DNA of 64,000 nucleotides from Diphasiastrum complanatum (lineage: Eukaryota > Streptophyta > Lycopodiopsida > Lycopodiales > Lycopodiaceae). The notes under the pieces were generated by a model, which was not told where the DNA came from, did not search any database, and saw nothing but the letters and a program-made list of their open reading frames with translations. The first letter of the stretch is position 1. Each line of letters opens with the position of its first letter. Below, piece after piece: positions 11,719 to 24,300 of the stretch. The stretch spans positions 12,297,552 to 12,361,551 of the forward strand of contig CM055098.1 in NCBI GenBank assembly GCA_029204225.1. Direction: 5' to 3'. A program made the position numbers and the translations under genes.

Positions 11719-12078
11719 CTCGAGGAGACGAATGCTGACATTCACAACTCTCTTCTCAAGTGTAGAAAAGATATTCAGTCCAACAAAGCACGGGCTGAAG
11801 CTAAACGCGATGTTGAACGTAAGAAACTAATAGTGTATGAAAATGAAATGCTTGACAAGAAGAACGAAATCAAAAGTCTGGAATGTCGCCTGCATGAACT
11901 CGAGGAGACAAATGCTGACATCCAGAACTCTCTTTTCCAATGTAGAGAAGATATCCAGTCCAATAGAGCACAGGCTGAAGCTGAACGCGAGGCTGACAGC
12001 AAGAAACTAATAGCGTATGAAAAAGAAATGCTTGATAAGAAGGAATAAATTAAAAGTCTGGAATGTCGTCTGAATGAA
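11719..12078 (+). repeat. Two 180-bp tandem repeats encoding a coiled coil
   Basis: Units start at 11719 and 11899, each with LEETNADI at its start and then DIQSN, KKLI, YE-EMLDKK and IKSLECRL. Period 180 bp is 60 codons, so the frame is kept. The second unit has an early TAA at about 12046. Confidence 0.85.
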
Positions 12079-12337
12079 GAAACTAACCATCATGGAACAA
12101 AATGCCGCTGATAATTCAAACACAAGTGGCTCTTACGAAGATTCATCGGCCAGACCTGCACTGCTTGCAAACGCTGTTCATAAAGCGCAAACAGCGTTAT
12201 TAAATTTCTGCAAGTGTTTGCAGAAATATCGGGTGAAAGTGAATGGAGATCCGGACGGAACGGATAGTCAAACATTAAAGAACATCATTTTGCTATACCT
12301 GCTCATGCAAAATTAGCTCTCGAGCATCGTGAGAAAG

Positions 12338-12410
12338 TGACAAATCTGACTCAGCTGACAAGACAAATCTGACTCAGCTGACAAATCTGACCAAGCTGAC
12401 AAATCTGACT
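12338..12410 (+). repeat. 18-bp tandem repeat in the alpha tail
   Basis: About four imperfect copies of CTGACAAATCTGACTCAG encode LTNLTQ/K hexapeptides. One 12-bp partial unit near 12357 shifts the phase. Confidence 0.8.
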
Positions 12411-12515
12411 TTGTCATCAAGGAAAAGTTTACCAAGATTTTATGGTAGTTACTTACTTGTACATAGTCCTTATTACTTAAAAGGCGATTACCAACTACAA
12501 GGTGGCTGTAATTAA

Positions 12516-13499
12516 TGACTTAGGTGAAAACACGAGTGACCATTCATTAGGTTAAAACATGAAGTAGCGCCGAGTGAACAGGTTCTATGGAAAAAGGCCC
12601 TTACTGGGCAATGTACTTCGAAACGAGGTGAAGGAGACACGACCTTAATTATGTTAGGATCCTTTTATTAATTTTGTTTTATGCATAGGATAACGTGAGT
12701 ATAAGATCCCATAATTTAATTTTAAGATCTCATTTTATCGTGTAAGGGTTGGTTAGATCTCCAAAGTCAAGATACAATAGTTTCTGTATTATGGAATGAG
12801 CCAGGCAGAGGCAGATGACATTCTGCCCGATAAACTCCGAGCGTCGCCTATAATCATTGTTTTTGAGGCTGAGATTTTTTTACAGGATCATAATAAAGCA
12901 GAATTTGCATTTGAAAAACATAATCAATGTTGAAAACACTTGGTCTCCCATTTTGCTTTTTAAGCAATTTAAAAAATAGGCATTAATGCAGCAAGCACCT
13001 ATGCATTTGGTAATTAGAATATGGTTAAGAAGTCCAAGACATTTCAAATCAGAGTTAATGCTTCTTGAAATTCGGAGCACTAAATTAAGATCAGAAACTC
13101 AAGATTGATTACTATGCTCCAACCTCTACCGCTAACTTCATGAATGAGAATGTGATATCTACGAAAAGATACAAGATCGCTTTGGGCCTTGGTGCTCATT
13201 GCTGTCGTGGAAGTGTTAATATTAGAATTAAATGACTTCACAATCCTCGAGGCTCCAGCCATTCAGTAGAGTTGGACATTCACATTCAGTGGAGTGGACG
13301 TTCACATTATTTATTGCTATTGCCATTGCTAACCATCTTGCGAGTAGACATCCTCAAAGAAATCTCTGTTAATAGGCGAAAACGTAGATATTGCTCACAA
13401 AAGTTATATTTCGTCATATGCAGACATGGAAAGTAATATGCAAACGCAAACTTCAAAAGAACTTCGAAACTTTAAGCTCATATGCCAGTATACTTACTT
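12516..13499. other. Spacer without a supported gene
   Basis: AT-rich sequence, stop-dense in all frames. Two related short segments with GTGGACGTTCACATT-like wording lie near 13270-13305. Nothing else is recognisable. Confidence 0.6.
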
Positions 13500-13700
13500 G
13501 GAATGTCAGATAGATCATTTATGTTATCTGTAGGTCATTCTCAATTTAGTATATAAGACAAACTCACGTAAGTATACATTATTTACAGTTTCTTGTGTTG
13601 TTGACACTATAGTTTCTATTTGCTATGGCTTTTGTAAATCGAAGATGGCAAATCTTTGCTGTATTCGTATGGGTAACTTATAGATGTAGTCTGTGATCCG
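13500..13700 (+). pseudogene. Promoter and first-exon fragment of the alpha/beta gene family
   Basis: From about 13500 the sequence parallels the region upstream of gene beta on the minus strand (33910 down to 33720). It shares CTGTAGGTC, a TATA box (TATATAAG at 13550-13557), AACTCACGTAA, TTTCTTGTG and the start MAFVNRRWQIF (beta: MASVNRRWQIV). The ATG is at 13625 and the frame stops about 24 codons later. The short hydrophobic run after RRWQ may be a signal or anchor segment. It lies downstream of the alpha coiled-coil relic on the same strand, so it is the start of another copy or a rearranged piece. Confidence 0.6.
13550..13557 (+). promoter_or_regulatory. Candidate TATA box, alpha/beta family
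   Basis: TATATAAG lies 68 bp before the ATG at 13625. The equivalent spot upstream of beta (minus strand, about 33885) also has a TATAAT-type box followed by AACTCACGTAA. Confidence 0.5.
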
Positions 13701-16700
13701 CAGATTGTTCTTATTACACGGACTTAAATTGAGACGCAAACTATTAAAGGACAACATGGCTTTGCTAGATCTGCAGATGCAAAGTATGCTCTCCAACATC
13801 AAGTATGCCACTTTCTTTTTGCAGAGTTAGAGAAAGATCTCAACTTAAATAGAGGTTTTGCATGGTCTTTGATATGAAAGATCTATCAAAAGCTGCATTC
13901 CAAGAATACAAGCAATACAGCTCTGCTAAGCTATAATATTTAATAGCGGCACTTGTATCCAAACCTGACAAAAGAATGGCATTTCTTTTGGGGGAGGAGT
14001 CATTTTGTCCTATTTTTGTGATAATGTCATTTTAAACTTTTTAGTGAATAAAATAGTGATGGCTCTCAGAGCAGAATTTGTGAGAAGACAAAAATTATGG
14101 CAAATTTGTTTTACATGCACCTTCTTGGACACAAATTATGGCAAATGTTTTTACATGCACCTTCTTGTTAACCGTTTCGGTTGGCCGGAAATGCATATAA
14201 AAAAATTTACATTTTTTTACACACAGCTTCCAGGCGGAGGGGGCAAAGAAAAATTATAGCAAAAATAAAAAAAAATTACGTGGCGAAAGGTCTCTATCTC
14301 GAACGGTTCTAGATGTAGAAGGGTCTGCACTCTCGAGCAGATGTCTTTCCTGGGCAGAAGGCCCTCGAACAGCGACCTTCTCCCCCCTCCCCCCGTAAAT
14401 CTTTTTCTACAAGCACCTTCCAAGCAAGAACAAGAAAGATGTGGTAATGTATCAGGAAGGCCTTGCCACATCATATTGTCGTATTTGACTTTTTGTGAAA
14501 ATTCAAAGAATGTAAAACAATAGCTTAGAAATTTTGATGGTTGTTTTTTATTTTTACAAGCAAATGTTTTGTGGATTGTGATGGTGGTTTATTTTGCTCA
14601 ATCCTACAATTTCATCATTATGGCAAGGCCTTCACAACATAATATGACAATAATAACTAGAATACATACATTTAAAACCTCAATAGATAATAACAATGTC
14701 TGTTACAATCAATAGAAACTTCAACATTGTACGATACGACTTTCATCTTTTTGTCTCTTGGAGGATGAGTTTGGACTTGTAAATCTAAAATTGCTAAACT
14801 TTGTTATTGAGTTCACATTAAGAGATCTGACATAATAAGATTTGTTGATGATTATTATTTTGTTGTATTAGACACACAATTAACCAAGCAAAGTTGTCAC
14901 TAGAAAAGACTCTTGCTCACCTTTGCTTTTCAATCTAACATTGATTAGATGAAAGTGAAAATTGTCGCAGATAGGATAAGTATTTAGTTTGGTAATATGC
15001 ACCATAGTCGTCATGAAAATAATAAGATGATGGGCATGCAAATGATTAGAAACAATAAAATATATAGTCAAAGAATTTAGTAAAATATATCGTCACTTGT
15101 CATATTTCTTCATTCAAGCATATGAGAGCACAATAAGAAGAAGAAGAAGCTAGAATGCTATGGAATCAAACATGCATCATCTTTCACGTCTCCTACTCAG
15201 TATATGAATATTTCAATCTGCATGCAATAGCCAAATAAATTCTCCATTTATGCATATCAAAGCACCATTCATGCATAGTCAAATTCTCATATGCTTTTTT
15301 GGCCTTATGCATCATGCATTGTTTGCACGCATTTGTAAGAAATTTTTAATGGGAACAGATGCATTTTAGTTTAGTCCGCAATCAAGGTTTAGGACTTAAA
15401 AGTTTAGGGTGCCAACATGGATACTAGGATACGTTCTGCATGCAAAATTCCAAAAAAGCTTATGTGTTATGTACGATCACTTCTAACATAGTCGTATACA
15501 GCATGCTACATAACCTATTTGAGGCATATCATGTGAGTGATGTATGATCACTTTTTACCTTTGAAAAACATATGTTGGATAGAGACACCATGCCAAAATC
15601 TTTGTTTAAGGCATTTCATGTATTCACTGTATTGTGAATCTAATCACTTCTAAATAAAGCCTAGCAAGGAAGACTGTCAGGGCCGAAAAAATTCACTTGG
15701 ATCGGAATATGTGGTCATGGAAGTTCCTTCACAGCCACATGATCCAAAAACCTATGCACTCTTTGGTAGTATATTTTGAGAGCAATCACATTCTTTGTTG
15801 GCTAGTCTCTGTGAAGTATAGAAAAGCATTTGCCATTACATAATGAGGTTTAGTACTCAAAAGAGTTTGTGTTAAGGATACATTCTTTGCTCTGACGACA
15901 ACACTTTGAAAAAAGAAGACTTAAATAGTAGACGTATTGTGCTTTGAATGCACCACATTGTCGAGAGAAGAATAGTAGCAGCGATGGTATAATCTGTGAT
16001 CATTTCATTGCTAACAACAATACTAGTAATACTAGAAAGCCAAAAAGTTCTTCCTTAAGCCATTTAAATGCGGTTGTATCAAATGATCCGATGCTTACAA
16101 TCAGCTGATTGGAAATCCCCATGAGAACTCACATGTATGGTCCCACAAAGGGTTGAGAATATGCAAATTGGCATCAAACAGCCTCACTGGCCCATGCTCC
16201 TCAACATGTTGACTACGTGCTCCAGCTCTAGGAGATCAAAAACATTTGTGCCAAAGTTTACTCCAAACATTTTTTTGAAATTTTTTGGCTTCCCGGAGTG
16301 CCATATCATCGGGCAATAAAAAATGTAATCCCATAAGCAAATAACACTGGTGTCCAATGACTAATATATGTGAAAATTGGGATTTGTATACTCGATATGC
16401 ACCATAGTTATTATAATTATCAAAGCATATCTGGACATAAATATTTCAAAGGCACATCCAAGATCATTTTTGTGAAAAGGGCCATAGCCATTGAAATCTT
16501 AGGCTATACCCCTTCGAATGTCACAGAAAGAGCATCTGCCTTGGCCACTTATGCAAGGTATTATATCAATTGACATGAGCAAACTACATTGAATATTTGA
16601 ATCCATATGAAAGGATTTTGTTTCTACATGACAATACCATGAAATAGTCACTTGAAGTCCGCGTATATCGAATCAATGTGCGCCTTCAAATTTCACCAAT

Positions 16701-17089
16701 ATCATTCATTCGCTCGCGCGTTTAATTGCTATCAACCTAGTTTCTCTCTTGGTTTCAAATATTGAATCAACCGCAACGTTCATGCGCACTGACATTTGTG
16801 CGTGTTGAATCGATATCAACCATGTTCTTTAAGGTCTACTCTATGGCAAGTTATTTTTTAGTTAAGTGAGGATAATCTTAGGGAGTTTCTCTGACAAATT
16901 AGAGTTTTTCTTTTGTCCCTTTTGATATCAATAAGGCTTTTTACAAGAATTATTTTAGATTACTTGTTTTACTTGATGAATTCTCATTATAATGATCTCG
17001 AAAGTGAGATAGATTTTGATAAAGACGACAATTGGAAATCTGGCATGGAGGCATTGAAGGCCATAATGGAAAAATTGAAAGCTTAAACT
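13701..17089. other. Long gene-free spacer
   Basis: No supported gene. Noted inside: a two-unit repeat of about 45 bp at 14092-14170 (each with ATTATGGCAAAT and ACATGCACCTTCTTG), short inverted GAAGGCCTTGCCA/TGGCAAGGCCTTC arms near 14458 and 14622, and one isolated copy of the 70-bp fold-back repeat at 16666-16735. Confidence 0.6.
16666..16735 (+). repeat. Isolated copy of the 70-bp fold-back repeat
   Basis: Begins TATCGAATCA, has CGCTCGCGCG internally and ends AATTGCTATCA. This matches the layout and length of the units at 40474-41570. Confidence 0.6.
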
Positions 17090-18606
17090 AGAACTTTGTC
17101 AAATGAGAAAGATTTTATGGAGTTCAAAAAAAGTATTCTTTAAAGATCCACATGGCATCGGCCATTTTTTTCATGTTCCTAAGGACAAGAAGACAATAGG
17201 ATGTAAGTGGATCTTCAAGGTGAAGAAAAACCAAAATGGATCAATCAACAAGTACAAAGCAAGGTTGGTGGCAAAATGATATGCTCAATAGTATGGCATT
17301 GACTATGATGAGATCTTTGGCAAGCACGTGTGGCAAATATGGTAAACATTCGGATCATCATTTCTCTTGTAACACTATGGATGGGATCTATGGCAATTGG
17401 ATATCACTAATGCATTCTTGAATGTAGATCTTGAAGAGGGGGTTTACATGGAGCAACCCGAAGGCTACATTTCCATGGCAAGCCAAATCATGTGTGTCTT
17501 CTCCAAAAGAGTTTGTATGGGCTTAAGAAAGCACCAAGGAGTTGGTATGCTAAGCTTAATACTTTTTAACTTTCTCAAAATTTCATTATGAATGAGTATA
17601 ATTATTCACTTTAAAGGAAACGATTTTACTATCTTTCTAATCTATGTGGATCATATTATTTTGAGTGGAGGCAACAATCAAAATATAGATGACATCTAGT
17701 ACATGATCTTGGTCATTTGCACTATATCTTAGGAATAAAGATAATTAGGAATTATCAAACTACTTATATTTTTTAAGAGATGTATGCTAATTCCATTCTT
17801 ACAAGATTTCATATGGATGATGCTAAATCTATTGATACTCTTATAAAATCAAATGTAAAGCTATCTATAAGAGATAATGAAAGATCCTTCAAGGACATTA
17901 CTCTCTATAGAAAGCTAGTTTGGTTCACGCATATATCTAATCATCACAAGACTAGATCTAAGCTATCGTGTTGGTAGATTAAGTCAATTCATGGATGATC
18001 CTAGTGTGGAACTTTGGAAACTAGGCAAGAGAGTATTTAGGTACATCTCGGGTTTTGGAGATTTTGGCATAGTTTATAGGAAATCATCACCTAAACTTTA
18101 TGGAATTTTAGATTTGGACTTTGCATGATATCAAATGGATGTCAAAGAAACAAGCAACAATCTCTCTCATGGATGTCAAAAAAACAAGCAACAATCCATG
18201 GATGTCAATGAAAATTTTCTCATGGCTATCAAAGAAACAAGCAACAACCTCTTTATCCTCAACCGAAGCCGAGTACACAGCCTTGACTTCATGCACCAAG
18301 GAGGATGGTATTGGATCTTGACTTGCTAGATTTTCAAAAGTGTCCAATCATCTTTTGTGATAACCTTTTAGCTCAAATTTTGGCAAGCAATTCTATTTTT
18401 CATGCAAGGAGCAAACATATCGAAGTGGCTTATCATTTTGTGAGAGAACATCATGGCAAAGGAGGTGGAGCTTCAACATATCTCATCACTTGAGGGAGTG
18501 TGTGGCTGATAACTTTACCAAAGCATTGGGAAAAGACTTGTTTATGAGTCATAGAACTCATTTTGGAGTACTATCTAAATCTATGCTAAAAGTACTTGAA
18601 GAGGAG
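17090..18606 (+). pseudogene. Copia RT/RNase H relic M
   Basis: Heavily decayed plus-strand pol. Recognisable pieces include GCKWIFK-like and YKARL-like blocks near 17200-17270, [24 protein letters not shown] (split here by changes) near 17397-17470, SLYGLKKAP-like sequence near 17515, and the RT site reading YVDH in place of YVDD (17643-17654). RNase H follows with STEAEY near 18260 and ARSKHIEVAYHFVRE near 18410. Stops and shifts occur every 100-200 bp. The 3' end reaches the purine tract CTTGAAGAGGAG at 18595-18606. The part from 17949 is repeated at 48533-49190. Confidence 0.8.
18138..18250 (+). repeat. Repeated SKKQAT motif in RNase H of M
   Basis: The codons for SKKQATxSL occur three times, with a further partial unit (ATGTCAATG) between them, as staggered imperfect units beginning ATGTCAAA. 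The same arrangement at 48722-48834 shows that it predates the segmental duplication. Confidence 0.8.
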
Positions 18607-19295
18607 TGTGAAAAATGTCAACTAGTTAAGTTGATCTAATTTGACAATTTTGAGGCCAAAGTAAATTTTCAACTTAGAGATAGATTTTTTAATGTCAATA
18701 AGGCCTTAAAATAATGTCGTTACTATTTTTGGAATGTGGACAAGCTGATAAGGTCAGATTTGGACCTACTCTCAATGGTTGATATAGATGCATTAGCTAT
18801 TGTGCAACATGTATTTCATGTTCTTGCCCGCTACTGACAATTGCGAATAAATTTTTTTCAACCTCTTGATGTGATGATCAAGATTTCCTCCATTCTACAG
18901 TTGATGATGTAGATGTATCACCTTAGTAGTAGTCTTCACTTTGTACTTGGTTCTTTATTTTTGCCATGCTTCTTGACTAGTTTTGCACTCTTCAAGCTCA
19001 AGCAATATTTGTTCGCTTAATGAACTTGATGCAATGATTGACATTGCTTTCTCATATTTTCTTTCTCAATTTGCTCTATCGGATCTCCCTCTGGCGGCTT
19101 TTATGTTGTGTTGTCAACAACAATTATTGCTATTTTAAGCTTCTAGAGGTGATAGTTTCCACCATAGAAAATGATGCTTAACCTAGGTTGAATAGCTGCT
19201 AGAGCCATGAGAGCACATTGTCTAGTTGAATAAAGTCTATGGACATATAGTACTGAGCAATGCAGTGAAATCAGGCCTAGTATCCTTCCATTGCT
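18607..19295 (+). repeat. LTR of relic M, also followed by a PBS-like site
   Basis: TGTGAAAAATG starts directly after a polypurine tract, as for a 3' LTR. About 690 bp later TGATATCAGA (19297-19306) resembles the primer-binding site TGGTATCAGA, as expected after a 5' LTR. A shared LTR between two tandem elements would explain both. It is repeated at 49191-49880. Confidence 0.5.
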
Positions 19296-19306
19296 ATGAT
19301 ATCAGA

Positions 19307-20071
19307 AAAAAAAAACAAAGACAAAAAACGAGATGTATGCGAAATGCAAGATCTAAACTGATTTCTCCCATTCTAGCACACGCATAGATTGATTTCAAAT
19401 CAAAACAAAAAAATGCAAAACATAAACAATATGAAAAATCAAGAGAACTTGCATAACATAGATAGCGAAGAATGTGCTATATTTGCGATCTTCAATTTTT
19501 TCTTTTGTATATCATTCTATATGTTTGATCTGACTAATGTCAAGTCATATATATATCGCAACGAGGGGATTACAAGAAAGTTTATGCTAATATTCAAAGT
19601 AAAGTATGTGTTTAAGTTTCTAACTATGGTTTAGCAAGGTGTCCATATTCCTTTTTCACAACTACTTGGTCATAAGCGATGCATAGTCAATTGAATGTAG
19701 GATCGAATCAAATCGACAAAAAATTGGGTCTAATCGTTGTCAATGTCATTGTTGAATGTCAATTGGAGTATCATGTTGAATGTCAAGTGTCAAATGCTGA
19801 GTGGAGTGTCGTATCGAGTGGATAATCATGCCCCGTAACATGATACCTTACGGGTTCCTTACAAGTGAATCTCATAATGCCTCGTGCGAGGATTCATTAT
19901 GGGTTCCTTATGGAAAAGCTCGTAATCACCCGTAAGAGGATCCTTTATGGGTTTTTTACGGGAGTTCGTCGTAGTGCCTCATAAAGGAATTCCTTATGAG
20001 CATTTCACTCAATGATTTCGACTTGGTTGAAAGGGTGGCTGAGTTCACCTCTTCCAACATAATAAACATGT
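19307..20071. other. Non-coding stretch between LTR M and K
   Basis: No supported gene. It contains the degenerate tandem repeat at 19838-20005. If the PBS-like site at 19297 is real, this is the leader of a second, otherwise lost element. Confidence 0.5.
19838..20005. repeat. Degenerate tandem repeat of about 49 bp
   Basis: Three to four imperfect units share CTCGTAAT, a GAGGATTC/GAGGATCC core and TTATGGGTTCCTTA. The repeat is conserved in the second copy at about 50434-50601. Confidence 0.7.
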
Positions 20072-20078
20072 TGTGATA

Positions 20079-20530
20079 GTTGAAATTATGATAGAATCTA
20101 GTGTAATATGCAGATCACATCACACAATCACCGTAGCCACTCCTTACAAGCTCTCAAAGATGGCACAATAAAAGTTATGTATATTACAAAGAACACTATA
20201 CATATAGAAAATCAATAGGTGTCCTAAAACTGGCATACCACCTGCCAAACTAGAACAAGGTCCAATATGGCCTAAATAATTGACAAACCTGAGACATGCC
20301 CTCGAGTATAGCGTAGCAAAACCAAAAACACTATACAGGCTAATTTTTCTACGTGAGGCTACCCGGCTAACCCAAGTAGCCATCTATGGGATCAGTGCCC
20401 AATCAATATCTCCCAATAGGTCACGTCCCGAACACAACTGAATACAACAAATCTAATTAATTGTACACTAACTACAATATCACATTTAGAGCTTACATAA
20501 AATGTTTATCAGATTAACTCTGATTTCTAA
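20079..20530 (-). repeat. 3' LTR of K
   Basis: About 452 bp, from GTTGAAATT to GATTTCTAA. Its left part matches 31361-31704. Its right part matches 32184-32298 in reverse orientation. A second full copy lies at about 50675-51126. Confidence 0.8.
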
Positions 20531-20699
20531 CTCTCTCCCTTAAACTCAGATGTGACAAGAGTGAAAAACAATAATCTGTAGCAATGTCCGGAGTGTCCAA
20601 AAAATGTTATGCATGTCCATGCTACCCTGTACTTGACTCACACTCAAGCACACCAACAAACCACCAGGTTTGATTCACAAAGTACATGTAAACATAATG

Positions 20700-21342
20700 T
20701 GTGAAGGATTACAGATCATTCAAGATCCAATCCATGACCCAATTTTTTGGTTACAATAAGGAGCAAACCAACAATCCTGCCAATGTAGAAAAATCAGCAT
20801 CTACACACAAAATGAGATGAAAACTCTAAGAGATATTGATCAAACATGAACCAAAACATAAAACATGTTTTTTGTCCGTACAATTACAGTACCCTATTGT
20901 ATTTCACACGTGTGGAACCGAAAATAGCAATAAATGAACATTCTACACACAAGATTATAAGATAACACCAAGATAGTGCACCAATGAGTAGTAGAACCCA
21001 AAGAAAACCATGTATAATGATGAAATGAGAGAGAGAAGAGAGAATATGTGTCTCTCCACGAGTTACATCATTTTATAGTGTCTCCAAACCCTATTTGGCC
21101 ACTTGGCTTTCCTCCAAAATGTAAACCCTACTATTTTTGGGTCTAGATTCAATGTACCCAAAGTTCAAATTTGAATCTCTCTCAAACTCAACTACCAACT
21201 TTCCCACACTTTCCAAAAGTATTTATTGAATGTATTTTAAACTAATATTACTTCAAAAAGTTTATCTCTAAGTCTAAAATGAGTTTTGGCCTCTTATTGA
21301 CAATTTACCAAAATATGACTAAACTAGTTGAAATCTCTCACA
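20700..21342 (-). repeat. 3' LTR of B
   Basis: 643 bp, TGTGAAGG...CTCTCACA on the plus strand. It contains TTTTATA (21071-21077, TATAAAA on the sense strand) and the palindromic G-box CACACGTGTG (20905-20914). Confidence 0.93.
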
Positions 21343-24300
21343 CTCCCTCTTCAACTAGTTTTGGCATAGTTTTGACAATAGAACTTTGATCCAACTTTAG
21401 AATGATCTCCATCCTAAGTATAGATCTCCTTTCTAAGGTTCTAAAGTATCTTTCATAGTTGATATAGAGAATAGTGTCCAAATTGGATGCTTCACTATTT
21501 CTTACATCAATTTTATACATCAAGATATAACTAGAACATGAAGAACCAAATAGAATGTGAATGATATGATTCCTCCATGTTTCAAAATTGGAACTCTCTA
21601 GAAAATTACAGCAACCAAACAATAAATGTGAGTGATGACCATTTGCTTGCTTGTCTCCTCCAACTTTGTCCTTTCTTGATATGTCTCCATCTTGCCATAA
21701 GATGCCATCATACCTTGATGAGTTGACCATGAATGAGTGACATAATGAACCTCCAATAGCTTCATTTCCATCAGCAAAACCATCCAAGAATGCTAGTACA
21801 AATCCAACATCAAAACAATGCTCACCAATGTAGCTAGTTTTACCATATCTTGACAATTTGCACACATCCACATGAAAATGCTCAAACATGAGATAGAACA
21901 AGTAAAGTAGACTTGAACAACACTTCCTTGCTGCTCCTTTGACCTTACTTGAGTCTTCATTATGCTGCAAAAATAGATCCATAACATTTTTGCCAAATAA
22001 CCTTCCTTTGATGCTCTTGACTAGCTCCAAATTGCCACCTTTCATTTTGTGTTGTTGAAGCCCTTTGAGACCAACCTCCTGATCTTCCTCTTGACCATCA
22101 AAGTCATTGAAAAAACTCTGTTTTCCAGATCCATTACTTGCTTTTCTAGTATGAAAACCATGAGAACCAATATCCACTTGCATAGAAGAAAATTCTCCAA
22201 AACATGTGAGTAAAGCAAAGTGAGTCACTTCCACTTGCTTACCTTTCTCTTGATCATCAAAGATATCAAAGATATGAATATCTTCAGACCTGAACCTCTG
22301 GAAATACTCCCTCTCAAACATATGATCTAGATCCAACAAGAACTCATCAATGCTTGATCTCAAATTTCCACAAAGGTTAGTGAAAACAATGTCACCAATG
22401 TCATTATCATAAATCAAAAGATAGATTCCAAACTTTCCATCCAACATGAAGTAGAGTAGGTGAAGATGAGTATCAAACCTAATAAATCCAGCCCTCTTGA
22501 GTCCATAACAAACCTCAATAAGCTCACCAATGAGATCTCCCTTGTCTTAAAGAAATTGCCTCTCGATTTGTTCCATGTAGTCTTCTCCAACCAACCTTTT
22601 GCCATCTCGATCATGAGTGATCAATTCACAATCATAGAGTCCTTTGAGTTGATGAAGAGATGTGAGATCCATGCTTTGGATCTTCCCAAGAACCAATCTT
22701 CCAATGCTCTTTCCTTCATAAGACTCCCTCTTAATGATTGCATCATAAGAAGTAGAACCCTCAAAAACATTAGAAGCCATGAAAAAAATGATTAGTACCT
22801 TCAACATAAGAATGATTGAAGTACTCTCTTTTTTCAAACAAGAACTTCTACTCAATGTTTTAGGTAATCACTCATTTGATAATGACTCTTCCTCACTATC
22901 ATTCACAATGACATCATTCAAAGTACATCCTACTTTGAACTCTTCACATACTTCTCTTCTCCTTGACTTGTGACTATCTCCCTCACCAGGTCTCTTGATA
23001 GAACCATTTGATCTACTCTCTTTATGAAGACATGTGACTCAACTTGCTGGAAAAATGACTTTCTTGGAATCATAACAAAATAATGTAGAAGAACCATCTC
23101 CTTCATGAATGCACCTAGCAACATCTTTTGCCATATGATCAAAGAAATCATTAACAACAATCTTTTCCAAGGAAGAACCTTCACCTCCATTGATGAAGTT
23201 AGCTCTTTCCTTACATTTTTCATGCCTGCACTTGTCATGAAGAACCATTGAAACACCATCATTATCTTCAAGACTAGCAAAGTTAGCACAAAGATGAACA
23301 TCTCCAAGAAGCATATTAGATCTTGACCTAGATCTAGCATAAGGAAGCTTTTTAGACTTTGCATAAGATCCACCAATCTTATTGATGCTAAAAGGTAACT
23401 TTGAAAAGTTGAGACCAATATCCTTTTCCATTCCATCCTATTTGTTAGCCATAACAAGAGCATCAAGCTTGAAAAGTCTACCTTGTCTATTGCCCCTAGC
23501 AAAAAAGATTTTTATCTTTGTAATGAAACAAGCATCACCACCAAACTTTACCATGTATCTTTTCTCTATCATTTGACCAACACTTAACAAATTCTTTGAA
23601 AGTGAAGGAATGTAAAGAACACCATCAAGTCTTGCTTTCCTATTAGTAGAGAGACAAATAGGAATTGAACCAATACCTTCAATCACAGACTCACCACCAT
23701 TGGTCATGTGAATTGCTTTCTTGGCTCCATCATAAGTGACCAAAGAAGTAAAGAACTCCTTGTGACTAGTCATGTGTGAACTAGCTCCACTATCAATCCA
23801 CCATGAATCTTTGTCACCTTCGCTTGATATTGGACTTGAAGAACACATAAATAGAGAATCACCACCACCTAGATCCTCATCATTAGTAGTAAGGTGGATT
23901 TGCTTGCTACCTTCATCTCTTTGCTTCTTCAAACATTCATTAGAAAAATGCCTTTTGATTTCACAATAAAAGCATTTTAACTTAGACTTATCTTTCTTTT
24001 TGCCAAAAGAAGAAGTCTCACCTTGATCTTGCCCTTTAGATCACTTTCCTTTGCCTTTGCCCTTGAACTTGCCTTTGATGAACATAGCCTCCTCTTCATA
24101 TTGAGATGTCAATGTAGATCCACCTCCTCTTGATTGAAGCCTATACTCCTCATTCACCAAAATCTCTTGCAAATCCACAATATTTGGCAAAGTCTTTTGA
24201 ATAGCAAAACTTTGAACAAGATTAGCATGATCATCCAACAAGCCATTAAGTATAACTTGAACAAGTTCTACCTCCTTAATGCTTTCATCAATACATGCCA

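Larger units (their letters stand above)
11478..12515 (+). pseudogene. Alpha: 3' part of an unrecognised coiled-coil gene
   Basis: The N-terminal block (SRIIVKLFSSNEQNDFEQKK) matches gene beta at 33062-33800. A long charged coiled coil follows with two 60-residue repeats, then a tail with SSARPALLANAVHKAQTALL, hexapeptide repeats LTNLTQ, and a stop at 12513-12515. Stops at about 11662 and 12046, and frame shifts near 12075 and 12350, make it a pseudogene. No function can be assigned. The tail faintly resembles the C-terminal block of plant IRK-interacting/GIL1 (DUF641) proteins, but that is a guess to test with a profile search. The G element LTR lies just upstream, so the 5' part may have been displaced. 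Confidence 0.6.
17949..24087. repeat. Duplicated segment (matches 48533-54674)
   Basis: Homology starts at 17949/48533 and ends at 24087/54674, where element C interrupts the second copy. Differences are sparse substitutions plus small indels of 12 and 9 bp. The segment includes the M relic, its LTR, the left LTR of K and most of B. Confidence 0.93.

Noticed and set aside
14022-14523. Small frames on both strands over 14005-14523
   Set aside because: Short, overlapping, inside a region with local repeats; no conserved motif.
14458-14634. GAAGGCCTTGCCA and TGGCAAGGCCTTC as terminal inverted repeats of a MITE
   Set aside because: The match is largely the self-palindromic AAGGCCTT; flanks also match in direct orientation and no target-site duplication was seen.
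22930-23502. 190-codon hydrophobic frame on the minus strand
   Set aside because: It overlaps the B polyprotein frame in another phase. Its Leu/Met richness comes from the complementary codon pattern, and the polyprotein frame explains the region better.
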